Assembly (NCBI GenBank): GCA_054601695.1
Contig: BAAHQB010000208.1
Coordinates: 186,001 to 250,000, forward strand
DNA from: Amorphochlora amoebiformis
Taxonomy: Eukaryota > Cercozoa > Chlorarachniophyceae
Length of the DNA: 64,000 nt
Reading direction: 5' to 3'
Shown here piece by piece: positions 1 to 54,791 of the stretch. Under the pieces are notes generated by a model. It was not told the origin of the DNA. It did not search any database and saw only the letters and a program-made list of their open reading frames with translations. Position 1 is the stretch's first letter, and every line of letters begins with the position of its first letter. The translations under genes were made by a program, and so were the position numbers.

Positions 1-186
1 CGATATATATATACATATATGTATATATATATATGTATATATAAAATAGATATGTATAAATTTACTCATGCAATATATATATACACGTATACATACACAT
101 ATGGAACTACATACACACACACATATGTGACTACATACACACAGTGTACAAAGTCACACACAGATATTTATACATACATATTGTAG
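1..186. other. Intron-like TA-rich flank upstream of first visible TTLL exon
   Basis: Low-complexity TA with CA/TG runs ending in a 3' splice site (ttgtag) at 181-186. It is taken to be the end of an intron whose upstream exon lies outside the window. Nothing else is seen here. Confidence 0.6.
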
Positions 187-13253
<13,067 letters not shown>

Positions 13254-13350
13254 CGATCTTCGATTATATTTTCGTATAATTCTAAACGTTAGCCATTCAC
13301 GCTGGCTTGAACTTAATGTAAAAACATTAACGACCGGAATACTCTTTAAG

Positions 13351-13403
<53 letters not shown>

Positions 13404-13411
13404 ATATATAC

Positions 13412-13451
<40 letters not shown>

Positions 13452-13877
13452 TAATATATATATGTATATGTATATATAGTATATATATATGTATATATAT
13501 TATATATGTATATATATTCCATATGCAGGCTCTTATACTGGGCAAAAGCCTTAGAGTAACTAGAAATGCACTTCAATTGAGCTTCACATGTTACATATCG
13601 ATAAAAAAAGTCGGTACTACGAGTCACAGATACGTCTTAGGACGTATACACACGATATTATTGTATATGTAATCTCGAGAGACTAAGTAGATATGTGGTT
13701 GTGCATCTTGTATAACATACTGAGACGGCTGTGACTGATGTAATTAATATTATACTATGATATGATATATAATGATTGGTATCTAGGGTATATACATTTT
13801 TATTTTCGTTTTTACATATCAAGTATATAGGTATATATGTATATGTATCATGATATATATCTAGTATATCTAGTATG

Positions 13878-13908
<31 letters not shown>

Positions 13909-14316
13909 CTATATATATATATATATATGTACACCGTACACGTGATCGATTAAAAGGATTCGAACGCTGATAATAAACGAACCTTAGCAATGTTATAAAA
14001 TCATCATAACTCTCTAATCTCAACAACTCTCAGCCGCTAGTAACGTTTCTTACGCCGTACGCATTCACAGTCACAGTCTGTTCATAACATTGGAACACAA
14101 CATCAGAGACATGCGAGAGTGCGAGAGTGCGAGAGAGTAGAGAGGAGAGAGAGAGAGAGAGAGGAGAGTGAGAGCAGGGCAATCCTAGAATCAAGAGGGT
14201 GCATGTATGTAAAACTGACAGAGAAGAGAGGAGAGAGAGAGGGAAGAGAGAGGGAACAGAGAGAGAGAGAGAGAGTGAACGCGGGAGAACCCTAGGCGAT
14301 AGACGATATAAAAGAG
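13254..14316. other. Convergent spacer between TTLL and DUF1350 genes
   Basis: Holds a short AT-rich 3' flank of the TTLL gene, (TA)n at about 13350-13515, unique non-coding sequence at about 13520-13850 and 13930-14100, and GA runs at 14110-14170 and 14220-14275. No supported exon was found on either strand. Confidence 0.7.
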
Positions 14317-26149
<11,833 letters not shown>

Positions 26150-26320
26150 GACGTCCCGGCTGGTTGGGTGGTTCAGGTCAATCGGTAAATCCCCGGGGAT
26201 CCCCAGTGAGTTGTGATACCGGTGAAAGCGCGTCAGTTGGGTTCCGAACCGATTTAATAATTTTCTTCTTCATGAACCGTTCCCGCGCTAAATTTATGCC
26301 GTCCTAGACTGAATGCGACG
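26150..26320. promoter_or_regulatory. Divergent promoter region, DUF1350 (-) and 26.3-kb gene (+)
   Basis: A compact, repeat-free GC-balanced stretch between two outward-facing start codons (26149 minus, 26321 plus). It contains a CCCCGGGGATCCCC-type palindrome at about 26191-26204. A similar palindrome recurs at about 34366-34382 in the next divergent region. No TATA box can be assigned. Confidence 0.5.
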
Positions 26321-26866
26321 ATGTTGTCCTACTCGAAGGTTCCCTGGACAAAGCTGCATCCCCAAGAAACCAACATTGTGTGCGCCGGTGGAGTGAAATA
26401 CATCTCACAAGCCTACACTGCATTGTCCTCCCACGAACCACTGACGGAGTCGTCTACGCCGTGATAGAATATGAGCTCGCCCCGGTTGATCCAGCCGTGT
26501 TCCACGGCAGCATCCACAGCATTGCCTCACTTGCATTGCTCGACCTCGAAGATCGACGTTAAAGGACACAAGAAGAAAATCAGGACCATGGCCAACTCCA
26601 TAATGGCGGATAACGAAGAGGAATTCCGTGGGATTATGAAGCAGATGGTTGCCACCAACGTTGACACCAAGAAGTTCAACTCCATCAAGTACCGCTTTGA
26701 GGCTCCGATTGGCGCCCTCGGGACTCCTGAATCTGTGTGTCTGTGCGATACCAATAACGAAGATGTGGACAGTCGTGCGCTGACAGCTGCGCGGATGTTG
26801 ATCGCCTTTTTGAACTTTGACCATGTCGGCCCAGCCTGTCCGCGAGTCGGCGCCGACGCTGCATAA
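26321..26866 (+). CDS. Unresolved protein-coding gene, exon structure uncertain
   Basis: Repeat-free, codon-rich sequence. The ATG at 26321 opens a 47-codon frame (starting MLSYSKVPWTKLHPQE) that ends at tandem stops 26462-26467. The same frame reopens at 26471 and runs to TAA at 26866, including MANSIMADNEEEFRGIMKQM and ending GADAA. A second frame at about 26380-26562 also looks coding (TDGVVYAVIEYELAPV). Either a short intron joins these frames or the gene is broken. A possible intron is GTGGAG at about 26386 to an acceptor near 26520, but the evidence is weak. I do not recognise the family. There is no signal or membrane segment. The end faces the coiled-coil gene. Confidence 0.4.
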
Positions 26867-27855
26867 AGGATATACATATCCATAGGTCAGTCACCCTCAT
26901 CCGTTGAGAATCACCTATGCTATGCATACTTTCCAAACATGTCGAGATTCGCTTGGAACAAGAAAACTTACGGATTGTGGTGATTTAGGAGTTGTGTGAT
27001 ACCGTCTGGAGGGCACGATCACCTTAGCAAGGGATTACCTCCAGTATACAGAGGCAACTTCTAGGGCTAGTCATGCCGCTGAGGTTTAGAATGCTCTTCA
27101 ATCCCTTAAAAACAAGTTTCTGGCCTGTCACAGTGTCCATTGGAGACCTGCCCGTGAAACTGGCCATACCTAGGTGCTGCGCGTGATGTAAACTTGACGT
27201 GTAAAAATGTATGTAACATTGGCACTCAGAAACTGTGAGATAGCCACAGAGGTCTTTCAATGATTATATGATTTAATATAATATTTACTAGATTTACAAC
27301 TCTCTTGCTTGCATCATATTTACAACTTAAAATATATAATATTACAGGATTGTTAAAAAAATTGAACATCGTTTGAGTTGAACTAGAAGACTACGCGAAT
27401 GATTCGATATGATTAGGCTAGGTATTACTATCTAGACTGTGCCATCAGAATATCAACTTCATCTACTAGGCCTAGTAGGAGTAACTTACAATTCTAGAAT
27501 TTAGCAATTGTGGCGTGTAGTGATATTTACCTGGTTTTAAAATCCCGAATTGAATCGGTGAATTTGTATTATTCATAATTATAGTAGCGTCTAGAGCGAG
27601 GTAGGCTAGCGGCTAGCTACGTAACTTTAACTTACACGGCGGCAGCGTACGCTTCCAGGATTACCGCTTTTCCGCTGTGGATATTTTCATGTATATATTG
27701 TGAAATGTGTTTAGTTTTATTTACATATTACTCTTACATATATAATATAATATATATATATATATATTATAATATATATATATATATTTATATATATAAT
27801 GCTAAGATGAATTAGATTTACTTATATAAAACTACTATTATTATTCATATACCTG
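26867..27855. other. Convergent spacer, mostly unique sequence
   Basis: Non-repetitive to about 27740, then short (TA)n. It has several CTAG-containing words (ctactaggcctagtagg at 27464-27480). A 78-codon minus-strand frame at 27024-27260 has no family features and no clear splice context, so it is not annotated as a gene. Confidence 0.6.
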
Positions 27856-27941
27856 CTAAATATCTTCCTCCTCCTCGTCTACACTAGTGTCTACTTTACC
27901 GCGAATCAGAGAGTTGAACACACCCTGTAAAGGCGTTACAC

Positions 27942-28023
<82 letters not shown>

Positions 28024-28182
28024 ATATATATCATACAATATGTATATCATATATATATATATATATTATATATATATATCCCTGTAAAGGTGTTACACAT
28101 ATTATATATATATCTATATATACATATATATATATATATATATACATTATATATATATATATATATCATACAATATGTATAT

Positions 28183-28228
<46 letters not shown>

Positions 28229-28349
28229 CTCTATATGTACATATATGTATATTATATTTATTATATATTTTTATATGTACACACACACATATATATATAT
28301 ATCAATATACATTATATATTATATATAATAGGTATATATATATATATGC

Positions 28350-28399
<50 letters not shown>

Positions 28400-28501
28400 A
28401 GTCAGAAATTTGAATACGACCTGAATAATACTAGTGCAGTTCGCTCATTTACAAATACAATTATACATATATACTATATATTCATACATACATATATGTA
28501 T

Positions 28502-28544
<43 letters not shown>

Positions 28545-28582
28545 GCATATATCATTTCTGCACATATAATGAGAACATATAT

Positions 28583-28673
<91 letters not shown>

Positions 28674-28703
28674 GCATATCATTTCTGCACATATAATGAG
28701 AAC

Positions 28704-28747
<44 letters not shown>

Positions 28748-28816
28748 TTATATATATAAATCATAGATTTCAACACGCCTTAAAAAAGGTGTTAATATTA
28801 GTGTAGTGCGTACATG

Positions 28817-28856
<40 letters not shown>

Positions 28857-29489
28857 AACGAATCATGTTTATACATATACACACACACACGATCACATCT
28901 AAATATATATATATATATATATATATACCTATATATATATATTTCATGTATAGGCTCATATATGTGTATACATGAGAATTTACCTGGATGTGATTCCTAC
29001 GTAATTGAGAGTTATCAGCTTTGAAGTCCTGTGAATAATTTATGTATGTGTATGTACAGTATGTATATAAATGTGTGAATACTATATATCTACATACAAA
29101 TTCATACAAATATATATATGTGTGGATATATATACATATATGCGTGTATATGTATATGTGTGTACGTATATTAGTATACATTTTACATAATATTAGAAGT
29201 ACAGAAGTACAGAATATTTATAGAAATATTTCCATATGTATGCATGTGGTATACGTACAGCCATATAAAGGACACATAAAACATGTGTATTTACACATGA
29301 ATTTCACTATTATACATTTTTATATATTTAAAAATGTATATGTGTTTATATATGGCACATACATATGTATACGTGTGTATCTTTACAATTTGTGTAAACG
29401 CATATATGCACATTTGTATACACTAAACATATAAATAAGTATATATATATACACGTGTGTGAATATATATGTCTATATATATTCGAGTA

Positions 29490-29528
<39 letters not shown>

Positions 29529-29844
29529 TATATATGTAAGTACATGTGATATATTATATTTCAAAAAGAGTATGTTTGTTATTGTATTTCTGCATATTTG
29601 CTCAATTGAATGATCCATACCCTAGCAATTCTGGAATCCTTGTTTCCTCTCTCTGAAATATCCAAAAAAGGCATATGTGTATATAACCATGCACACATAT
29701 TATACATATGCAATATATATATATATATATTTATTTATGTAGATATACATGTATCTATATGTATTATGCATCTCTCTCTATATATATCTTAATATGTATG
29801 TTTCCATATAGAAATATTACATAATATATATTTGTATACATACA

Positions 29845-29887
<43 letters not shown>

Positions 29888-29944
29888 GTATATATGCATA
29901 AATGTATATGTACCTACACACATAATGTTTATTTATTTAATATA

Positions 29945-29991
<47 letters not shown>

Positions 29992-30091
29992 ATACATGCG
30001 TGTATGTGTGTATATATGTTGTTAACTTTGTTTAGCATGACTGTGATTCCGTCTCATGATTTCTGAGTTTATCTCCTCCATCTCTATTGTT

Positions 30092-30130
<39 letters not shown>

Positions 30131-30337
30131 AATTTATGTTTTGTATAAGTAATATATATATATATATATGTATATACATACATACATATGTATATGTTTT
30201 TGTATGTGTATATATATGTGTGTATGCATGTGTGTATGTGTGTGTAAATGTAATATATATATTATATGTATATATATATATATATGTATGTATATGTATT
30301 TATTCACCTGTACACACACACTGCATATATATATATA

Positions 30338-30373
<36 letters not shown>

Positions 30374-30524
30374 ATGTGTGTGTGTATATAATGTGCATCT
30401 ACGTACAAGTATATGTGTGTGTGTCTGTATGATACACACATATGTACATATGTGTATATATATAATGTATAATATATATACATATATATATATATGTGTG
30501 TGTGTATATATATATAACATACAT

Positions 30525-30573
<49 letters not shown>

Positions 30574-30890
30574 ATATATATATATGTGTGTAGATATATA
30601 CATATTTATATATTTACATATATATTACTTAAGATTGTAGTCCTCTCGGCTTCTAGCTGTTCTATCCTCCTTAAAGCCTTCCTGAGATCACTCTGAATAC
30701 GAGCATACATAATATATATATATATATCTATATATGTGTGTATACAACACATACAAATACATATATAACATATATATACATATACATATATACATATATA
30801 TATATATACATATATATATTATAAAATATATTATACATATATATATATATATATATATTATAAATAATATATATATGTATATATTATAAA

Positions 30891-30937
<47 letters not shown>

Positions 30938-30972
30938 TTTATACATCAATATATATATGTATATATGTATAT

Positions 30973-31039
<67 letters not shown>

Positions 31040-31783
31040 GATATATAGTATGTATGGCTAAGTTTGTAGTCATTTTCCCCCTTCGCAACATCCTCTCTCT
31101 TTTCGGTAACTTTAACCCTTATACGCATATATATTTTTTTGTTTATATGTATATGCACATTCATGTTATAAAGAAAAATATACTTGAATTCTAACGTCTG
31201 TGTATATATGTAGATGTATATGCGTAGGAATATAGAATATATGTATATATATATATATATTATGGATATATGTTGTACATCTTACTACACCTTATATATA
31301 TATATTATATCGTATAAACTATCAAGAATATAATGTCTATACAAAAATATATGTTCTATATATATTTTGTTATATACACATTTGCATATATATTTATATA
31401 TATATATATGTATACACATATATATATATATATGCATGTATAATATATTTATATTTACACACAAATATTTTATACAACCTTATAAGCAGTTTCACTAGCC
31501 ACTAGCTTCCCCTTCAAGATCGTTATCTCTAATCTAGCATCCTTCAACTGTGTCTATCCAATATATAAATATATGTATATATATACATATATATATATAT
31601 ATACATGTACATTTTATATATAATCTATCAATGTGTGTATACATATATATGTATGTATTGTATATACATGTATATATACATATACATATATGCATATATA
31701 TATATACATGTATATACATAGTATATATATATATGTATATATACATATATATTTATATTGATATATATGTACAGTATAATATG

Positions 31784-31828
<45 letters not shown>

Positions 31829-32027
31829 AGGTATTATAAATATTAGATAGTGCTGGAATTACGCAAGACCAGATATATCAATCAGGAAAATTATATATAT
31901 ATATATTATATATATATATATATGTATATATACAAATATATGTGTGTGTGTGTAAGATATATATTACAGAGGTTTTCTGCGAGTGTGCAGTAAGTTCCGC
32001 GAGCATTTTCTCCATATCCATCACTTC

Positions 32028-32112
<85 letters not shown>

Positions 32113-32232
32113 TTATATTCTTAGAAATGTTGATATATATTTATGTAGGTGTGTATATACATGTAAATATATTATGTTCACATATATTTAAATTATAATA
32201 TACATGTATACATATATATATATATATATAAG

Positions 32233-32274
<42 letters not shown>

Positions 32275-32825
32275 GATGTATTGAAATATTAATGGATGGA
32301 TAGATACATAGATAGATTTACAGATAGATAGATATAGACATTAGGTGGAAGAGAAAAAGATGGTGAGAGAGTGAGAGAGTGGGAGAGCGAGAGAGTGAGA
32401 GAGCGAGAGAGTGAGAGAGCGAGAGAGTGAGAGAGCGAGAGAGTGAGAGAATGAAAGAGAAGGAGAAAGAGAGAGAGAAAGAGAGACTGAAAGAAAGAGT
32501 AGTGAAAGAGATAGATAGACTTATTTCCTATCGAAGTATTGATAGTAGGAAGAGAGAAGCGAGCGAGAGGAGAATGAGAGAGAGAGAGAGAGAGACAGCG
32601 AGAGACGACAGAGAGAGAGAGAAAGAGAGAGAGAGTAGAGAGATTAAACAGAGAGAGAAGGAAGAGAAGAGAGAGAGAGAGGAGGATATGGAGAGAGTGA
32701 CAGAAAGAGAGAGTAGGAGAGAGAGAGAGGAAAATAGGAGGGGCAAACCTGTTCTAGGTCACGTACTCGTGCTTCTGCTGTGTGCAGTTTTGCCTGAAGA
32801 AGATTGCGATATGTAAATGTATGTT

Positions 32826-32861
<36 letters not shown>

Positions 32862-33109
32862 GTATAATATATACTATATATACAATATGTATATATATAT
32901 ATTATATACACTATATATATATATATATATGTACTGTATTATATATATATATATATATATTACATGTATATATATATATATATGTATTACATAATGTATT
33001 TTGTTTATGTGAACATTTTCGCATATGGGAATTGCATGCGTGTGTAAGTATCTAAATCATTGTAAATGGGTATTATTACACATGAATGTATACATATGTA
33101 CACTTTTTA

Positions 33110-33154
<45 letters not shown>

Positions 33155-33225
33155 TCTGCATAATATGCCTGCAATGTAAAATAAGATATACGATACTTGC
33201 CCATATATATGGTAAACACATAATG

Positions 33226-33264
<39 letters not shown>

Positions 33265-33289
33265 TATAGACATACATACATAGATGTAC

Positions 33290-33323
<34 letters not shown>

Positions 33324-33349
33324 AAAATATGTGTGTACACACAAACTTA

Positions 33350-33388
<39 letters not shown>

Positions 33389-33411
33389 CACACAAATTTT
33401 ACAGATATACA

Positions 33412-33447
<36 letters not shown>

Positions 33448-33552
33448 CCTCAGTATTGTCTAATTTCGTGGTCTCCATCACTTGCACGAAAGACGGAGGC
33501 TGAACGAAAGGTATATTCATTAATATATATATATATACACACACACATATAT

Positions 33553-33584
<32 letters not shown>

Positions 33585-33629
33585 GTAATGCATTTGATGT
33601 ACATATGTACATATGTATATATTATATGT

Positions 33630-33687
<58 letters not shown>

Positions 33688-33715
33688 TGTATATATATAT
33701 ATATGTAAATCTATA

Positions 33716-33757
<42 letters not shown>

Positions 33758-34329
33758 GTATATGTATGTACTTATACACATACATCATAAATACATATAC
33801 ATAACAACACACAATAACGCAATAATTGAATGTACCAAGGCATACGTCGTCTTCACCTGCAGATCTTGCGTCAGATTATTCCTCAAGTTTCTCTTTACGA
33901 AGTGGAAGCTATTCGGTGTAAGATCAAATTAGAGGGATTTTGGCGCAATTTATTTCTTGTTTTTGGTTCTTGCCGAGGTGGAACGATCGGAGAAATCCAG
34001 ATGTAAGGTTAAGGCCAGCAGGTTTCATATTACTGGTCGTTAGAACCGAAGAACAGATAGTGTGCTTATCATATCGAGCCGAAAGTGTGAATTTGTGTGT
34101 AATTTGTGTGTTTGAACGGCTAGTATTCATGGTGCGAGGGTCGGTAGAGCCCCATATTTTTTATATATCATCCTTCCCCGTGTATTGATTGACATACTTA
34201 CTCCCTTTCGTCTAGGCTCGGAAAGGTACTACTTCAGTTACAATAGATGTTGAAATACATGCTAAAACATAACCAGAGCAAATTGAAAAAAGCTGTGAGG
34301 ATCCGACCGCTTCACGACGTGGCAGACAT
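27856..34329 (-). CDS. Small coiled-coil protein with acidic tail, 12 exons
   Basis: Exons in transcript order: 34329-34316, 34231-34202, 33908-33857, 33499-33449, 32793-32749, 32027-31968, 31553-31479, 30692-30629, 30083-30027, 29652-29621, 29028-28984, 27924-27856. These give 197 aa in frame to TAG. Exons 4-9 form a long heptad-rich coiled coil ([47 protein letters not shown]), roughly residues 50-145. A basic segment follows ([20 protein letters not shown]). The tail ends DEEEEDI. There is no membrane segment. I do not recognise the family; a cytoskeletal, centromeric or scaffold role is possible, but that is a guess from composition. The first two tiny exons rest only on phase and splice sites and are the least certain. 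The introns contain (TA)n, one GA array and several copies of the exon 12 start. Confidence 0.75.
28080..28815 (-). repeat. Three decayed upstream copies of the last coiled-coil exon start
   Basis: The acceptor and start of exon 12 (plus strand caccctgtaaaggcgttaca at 27921-27940) recur at 28080-28105 (near-identical acceptor side), 28398-28440 and 28765-28815 (minus sense taaggcgtgttgaaatct). In transcript sense all three lie upstream and contain the acceptor side, not the exon end. Confidence 0.75.
32346..32735. repeat. GA-rich array in coiled-coil gene intron 5
   Basis: GAGAGAGTGAGAGAGC repeats passing into AGAGAGAAAGA on the plus strand (CT-rich in transcript sense), ending just after the donor of exon 5. 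The mixed-charge reading frame across it is an artefact of the repeat. Confidence 0.92.
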
Positions 34330-34861
34330 TTTGTCACGCTTAATTGTCACACTCAATCTCCTTTCGGGATCCCCGGGGATTCCCGAAGAACACGTGTGTC
34401 CTCCGAGCTAGAGGCAGAGCGGCCACGCTGACTTTGTCAGGCCCCCCCCAGTCTCAATCTCAGGCCGCTGAAAGGTCATATGGAACACGCTCGCGCTATT
34501 TTCAACGTGTGAAGCCCTCGAGCCATATGGATTCTCAAGAATGCTCAGAAATGTCGAAAGGGGGGGGTGGCAGCAAGGAGATGTGCGGTATTGTCCAATC
34601 CGATTTCCTTCGCTATTGTCCAATCCAATTTCGTTCGCTATTTTCCTATATCTGTGGTGGACTTGGAGAAAATTGAGATCTAGAGATTTAATCGAGTGTT
34701 GGATGGGAGGGTAATGAATCTGAGTGCACGGTTTTGGGAAGAGGGGAGTAGAGTTGTCACGTAGTCCATTGTCAAAATACGGAATGGCATATGGTATGCT
34801 ATTTGGGATCTGAGGGTAGTCATACACACAGAAAGACAGAGGACTTAGAGAACTTAAAATC
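34330..34861. promoter_or_regulatory. Divergent promoter region, coiled-coil gene (-) and transporter (+)
   Basis: Repeat-free DNA of about 530 bp between outward-facing starts. It holds a GGATCCCCGGGGATTCCC palindromic segment at about 34366-34384 that resembles one in the 26.2-kb divergent region. No core promoter motif can be assigned. Confidence 0.5.
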
Positions 34862-48109
<13,248 letters not shown>

Positions 48110-48642
48110 TTTCTTTCCCTTTTTCTGTCTCTTTTATTAAACTCAACAAAATCGATCACGCTGATACGTGCATTATTGCCAGGTCGAACGGCCTCTAAAA
48201 CCCAGACGGAATGCATCATTGTAGGCCCTTGAATTGGCAAGGAGAAGTTTGCTGACTTACTACACTTAGCTGTACTATTAAAAAGGCTCGCGGCTTCGTA
48301 AAGTGCATCGTAATTGAATATTTGAATTAAAAATTTAGTATCATATTTCACTCTGGTTTAGTCAAACGCCTAGAACGCTGTCGGAACTGTATCTACTAGA
48401 TCTCATGTAAGGTATAGTATCTTGAGTCTAGAGTGTATTGCTGCATAGTAACTCAAGTTATTAATTGTAACATAAAAAAATCATACTAAACTAGCTAAAT
48501 AACGCCGGTTTTGTTTTGACATTAACATTGATCGCGTAGATATCTAGGATATATAATGTTATACTGAGTCTAGTGTATTTTCTTACTAACTCTACACTCA
48601 GAAAATACGCAATACTATACATTCGTGGAGACAGCCGAGCAT
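48110..48642. other. Convergent spacer between transporter and membrane-protein genes
   Basis: Unique AT-rich non-coding DNA without long microsatellites, taken as the two 3' UTRs and a terminator region. CTAG words are frequent at about 48370-48560. No exon is supported. Confidence 0.6.
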
Positions 48643-48961
48643 TTAAAACTCAATGATCGCCTTGAAGCGTCCAGTAAGCCCCAGCCTTTTCCAGTTACCA
48701 TTCTCGATACTCTGCGTCTCTACGATGAAGATAGGCGGCGGCGGTCCGTCCCAGTCGAAACACATATCCAGGAGTTGCTCCAGATCTGAAATTCCCTTCC
48801 TAGCCTGTTGAGACACACGAGAGCAAATGAGGTAGCGTCATGAGAGAGGAGATATGGGGAGATGGCTTGTACGATGGGGTGGTTAGAAATGAATTTAAGA
48901 GGGAATAAGTGAAAGTTTGTGGTTGGGGTAATGCTTTGAATGTTTCATTTCATATATATTA

Positions 48962-49016
<55 letters not shown>

Positions 49017-49045
49017 GTATGTAAACTTTTACAATAATGTGCACG

Positions 49046-49094
<49 letters not shown>

Positions 49095-49415
49095 GTGTGT
49101 GTGTGATATATATATATATGTATATATATGTATACATCGATATATGTGTATGTATTTAGTGGTATATATACATGTATGTATGTACATATATTTTATATAT
49201 ATATATATATATATGTTTATATATATATATATATATATGTTTATATATATATATATATACATGCTATGTGTATGTATACATACATACATACATTTATATA
49301 TATACTATTTGCTACAAATAATATACAAATATAACCACACAAACACAAACACACACAACACACACATATATATATATATATGTATATATATGTATATATA
49401 TATATGTACATACAA

Positions 49416-49466
<51 letters not shown>

Positions 49467-50562
49467 TTATATAAATATACATACATGCATGGTATATTAG
49501 ATATTTTAACCTCTTAACTGTAATATGTAATATGTAATATACAGTACGTATGATATGTGACATGTAAAATGTAATGTATACGAACAAACCTCAGCTTTGC
49601 TGACGATGAAAACTCGCACGAGAGGTGCAGCCTCTTCCACCTCCTTCCTCACGACATCTTTCAGGCCAAGATTGGCGAAACCAGACAAAGCACTGCATGT
49701 TTCAGGGTGAAAAGCCTCCTTAATCGCTGCCATAAACCTGCACAGAAACATGCATTTCGTGTAAATGGAAGAGAATGGTCGAACGAAGAGAAAGATAATC
49801 AGAGGCGATTTGATACAAAAGGAGACGAGAAAAAGGGGAATGAATCTAATGGCCTTACTTTTCCTTCTCCTTTGTTCGCTTTCCCTTGAGAAGGATCGAT
49901 ACAGGTTCATATCCTCCTCCCCTTTCACACTCTGTTGTTTTGTACAGCCCAGTCTTGATGTGCCTAATTATATCTCTGGACGCGCGAGGGTGGGTTTTGT
50001 GAAACCTACCGGTTTGCATTTTTTCTGTAAGACTGACATGTATTGTATAAATTTGTCTATATTCTCACTTTTTGATTGAAGCCTCGAGCTTAGCAAGCAA
50101 CTCTGAGTGGTCATCGTACTCACCATTACCGCGAAACAAGAACACCAGAATCAATATAAGGATTAACAGCAAGGCTGTCAACATCGCAATGGGCGGTGGC
50201 CCCGACCTCTCATCGCCTAAGATAAACCCAAAATATAGTCGCTCATGGATTTTGACAGCCACGGAGGCTAGCGCAGTCGCATACTACTTACCTTGGGACT
50301 GCACACCGTCTCCCGCGCTCGAGGGTACAGGCGTTATTCCCCCCTTTATCTCACTTTCCGACGGTTCCTCGGTCAACAATCGTTCCTTCGATCTGCGTTG
50401 ACGCTTTCGGATGACTCCCGTGGCATTTGCTGTTCTCCTGGCCCTCCTGGCCTTCAACTCAGGTGTCTTAAGCCCGGAGCGAGTCTTCACCATTCCTGGA
50501 GACTCTCGGAGTTTCCTTCCCGTTACCAACCGTTGTTGGATGGGGTATATGATATAATACAT
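48643..50562 (-). CDS. Single-pass membrane protein of unrecognised family, 4 exons
   Basis: Exons: 50562-50292, 50216-50069, 49737-49590, 48804-48643. These give 242 aa in frame to TAA. An internal ATG at 50493 (starting [14 protein letters not shown]) is an equally good start and would give 219 aa. The N-terminal part is strongly basic ([20 protein letters not shown]). One hydrophobic segment follows ([19 protein letters not shown], about residues 98-116), then a soluble C-terminal domain with [53 protein letters not shown] and GRFKAIIEF at the end. A basic N-terminus, one TM and a lumenal domain resemble inner-nuclear-membrane or ER proteins; this is inference from layout, not a family match. 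Exon 2 uses the donor at 50068 (gtgaga). The earlier gtgagt at 50123 would break phase. Confidence 0.82.
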
Positions 50563-50594
50563 CTCGGCAATTTTTCGGCTTTGCTGTGGCTGGC
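50563..50594. promoter_or_regulatory. Very short divergent intergenic gap, membrane protein (-) / ETF-alpha (+)
   Basis: Only 32 bp separate the two outermost start codons (50562 minus, 50595 plus), or 101 bp if the internal ATG at 50493 is used. The transcripts' 5' UTRs must be minimal or overlap. No repeat is present here. Confidence 0.55.
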
Positions 50595-53878
<3,284 letters not shown>

Positions 53879-54749
53879 GTCACAAGCTGCGAGTCGCCAA
53901 CCTGCTGCGATAGTCGATCCTTAGGCAGCGGCTGCGGCAGCAAGTTCAAGGGCGTATAGTATGCTCGTGGTCATTATATATATAGTGAAGAGATTATATA
54001 TATATGTTAATCATCATGCATGATGCTAGATGTCATGGTATATTTAAATATACACATATATATATATATATTATATATACTATATTCAACTACAGCTATC
54101 ATCATAGTATTATTGCACTCTATTTACATATCTAGATAAATAATTACACAGGTGTCACGTACATGCGTGTATATATATGCACATATACTAGATATATACA
54201 AGACATATCATCGTATATATCTATCTAGATATATCCAGTATATATCTCTATATCTAGATATATATGTATATTCTAGCTAGATAGTCTATAGCTATATATA
54301 GATAGTGCGACTTAGTAACTGACTTACTCTAGTTACTAGCCTAGTAGACTGTGATCATGACTAGATCATATTATACTAGTTCTAGTAATATACAAGCTGG
54401 AGCTAGTGTGCTATAGCTACATCTAGTACATAGCTATAGTAGTATGTGACACAAACATTATATCACTGAGTGCGCCGGATTAAGCTTAGTAGAAGCACGT
54501 GCTTTCTCTCTGTGGGGTGTACTGGGTAGCGCAAAAGGGGATGCAACGTTGCCTAGCATTGTATATACATATATATGAGTATGTATATATACTGGCATAT
54601 ATATATATGTATATATCATACATATGATAGTATATCTTTATTACATATATAGACATATATATATATATATATATATACATAGGTACAGGTGTGTATAAAT
54701 GTTGGACTATACATTTATTACACATGTCGCATATTAGGCATATGATATG

Positions 54750-54791
<42 letters not shown>

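Noticed and set aside
27024-27260. 78-codon minus-strand frame in the convergent spacer
   Set aside because: No family features, no neighbouring exons in phase and ordinary length for unique DNA by chance.
33924-34130. 68-codon minus-strand frame as first exon of the coiled-coil gene
   Set aside because: No donor in it gives the phase needed by the exon at 33908. The two tiny exons at 34329 and 34231 do.
50065-50123. Donor gtgagt right after the TM exon of the membrane protein
   Set aside because: It is a good consensus site but leaves the next exon out of phase. The later donor at 50068 (gtgaga) keeps frame into FMAAIKEAF.
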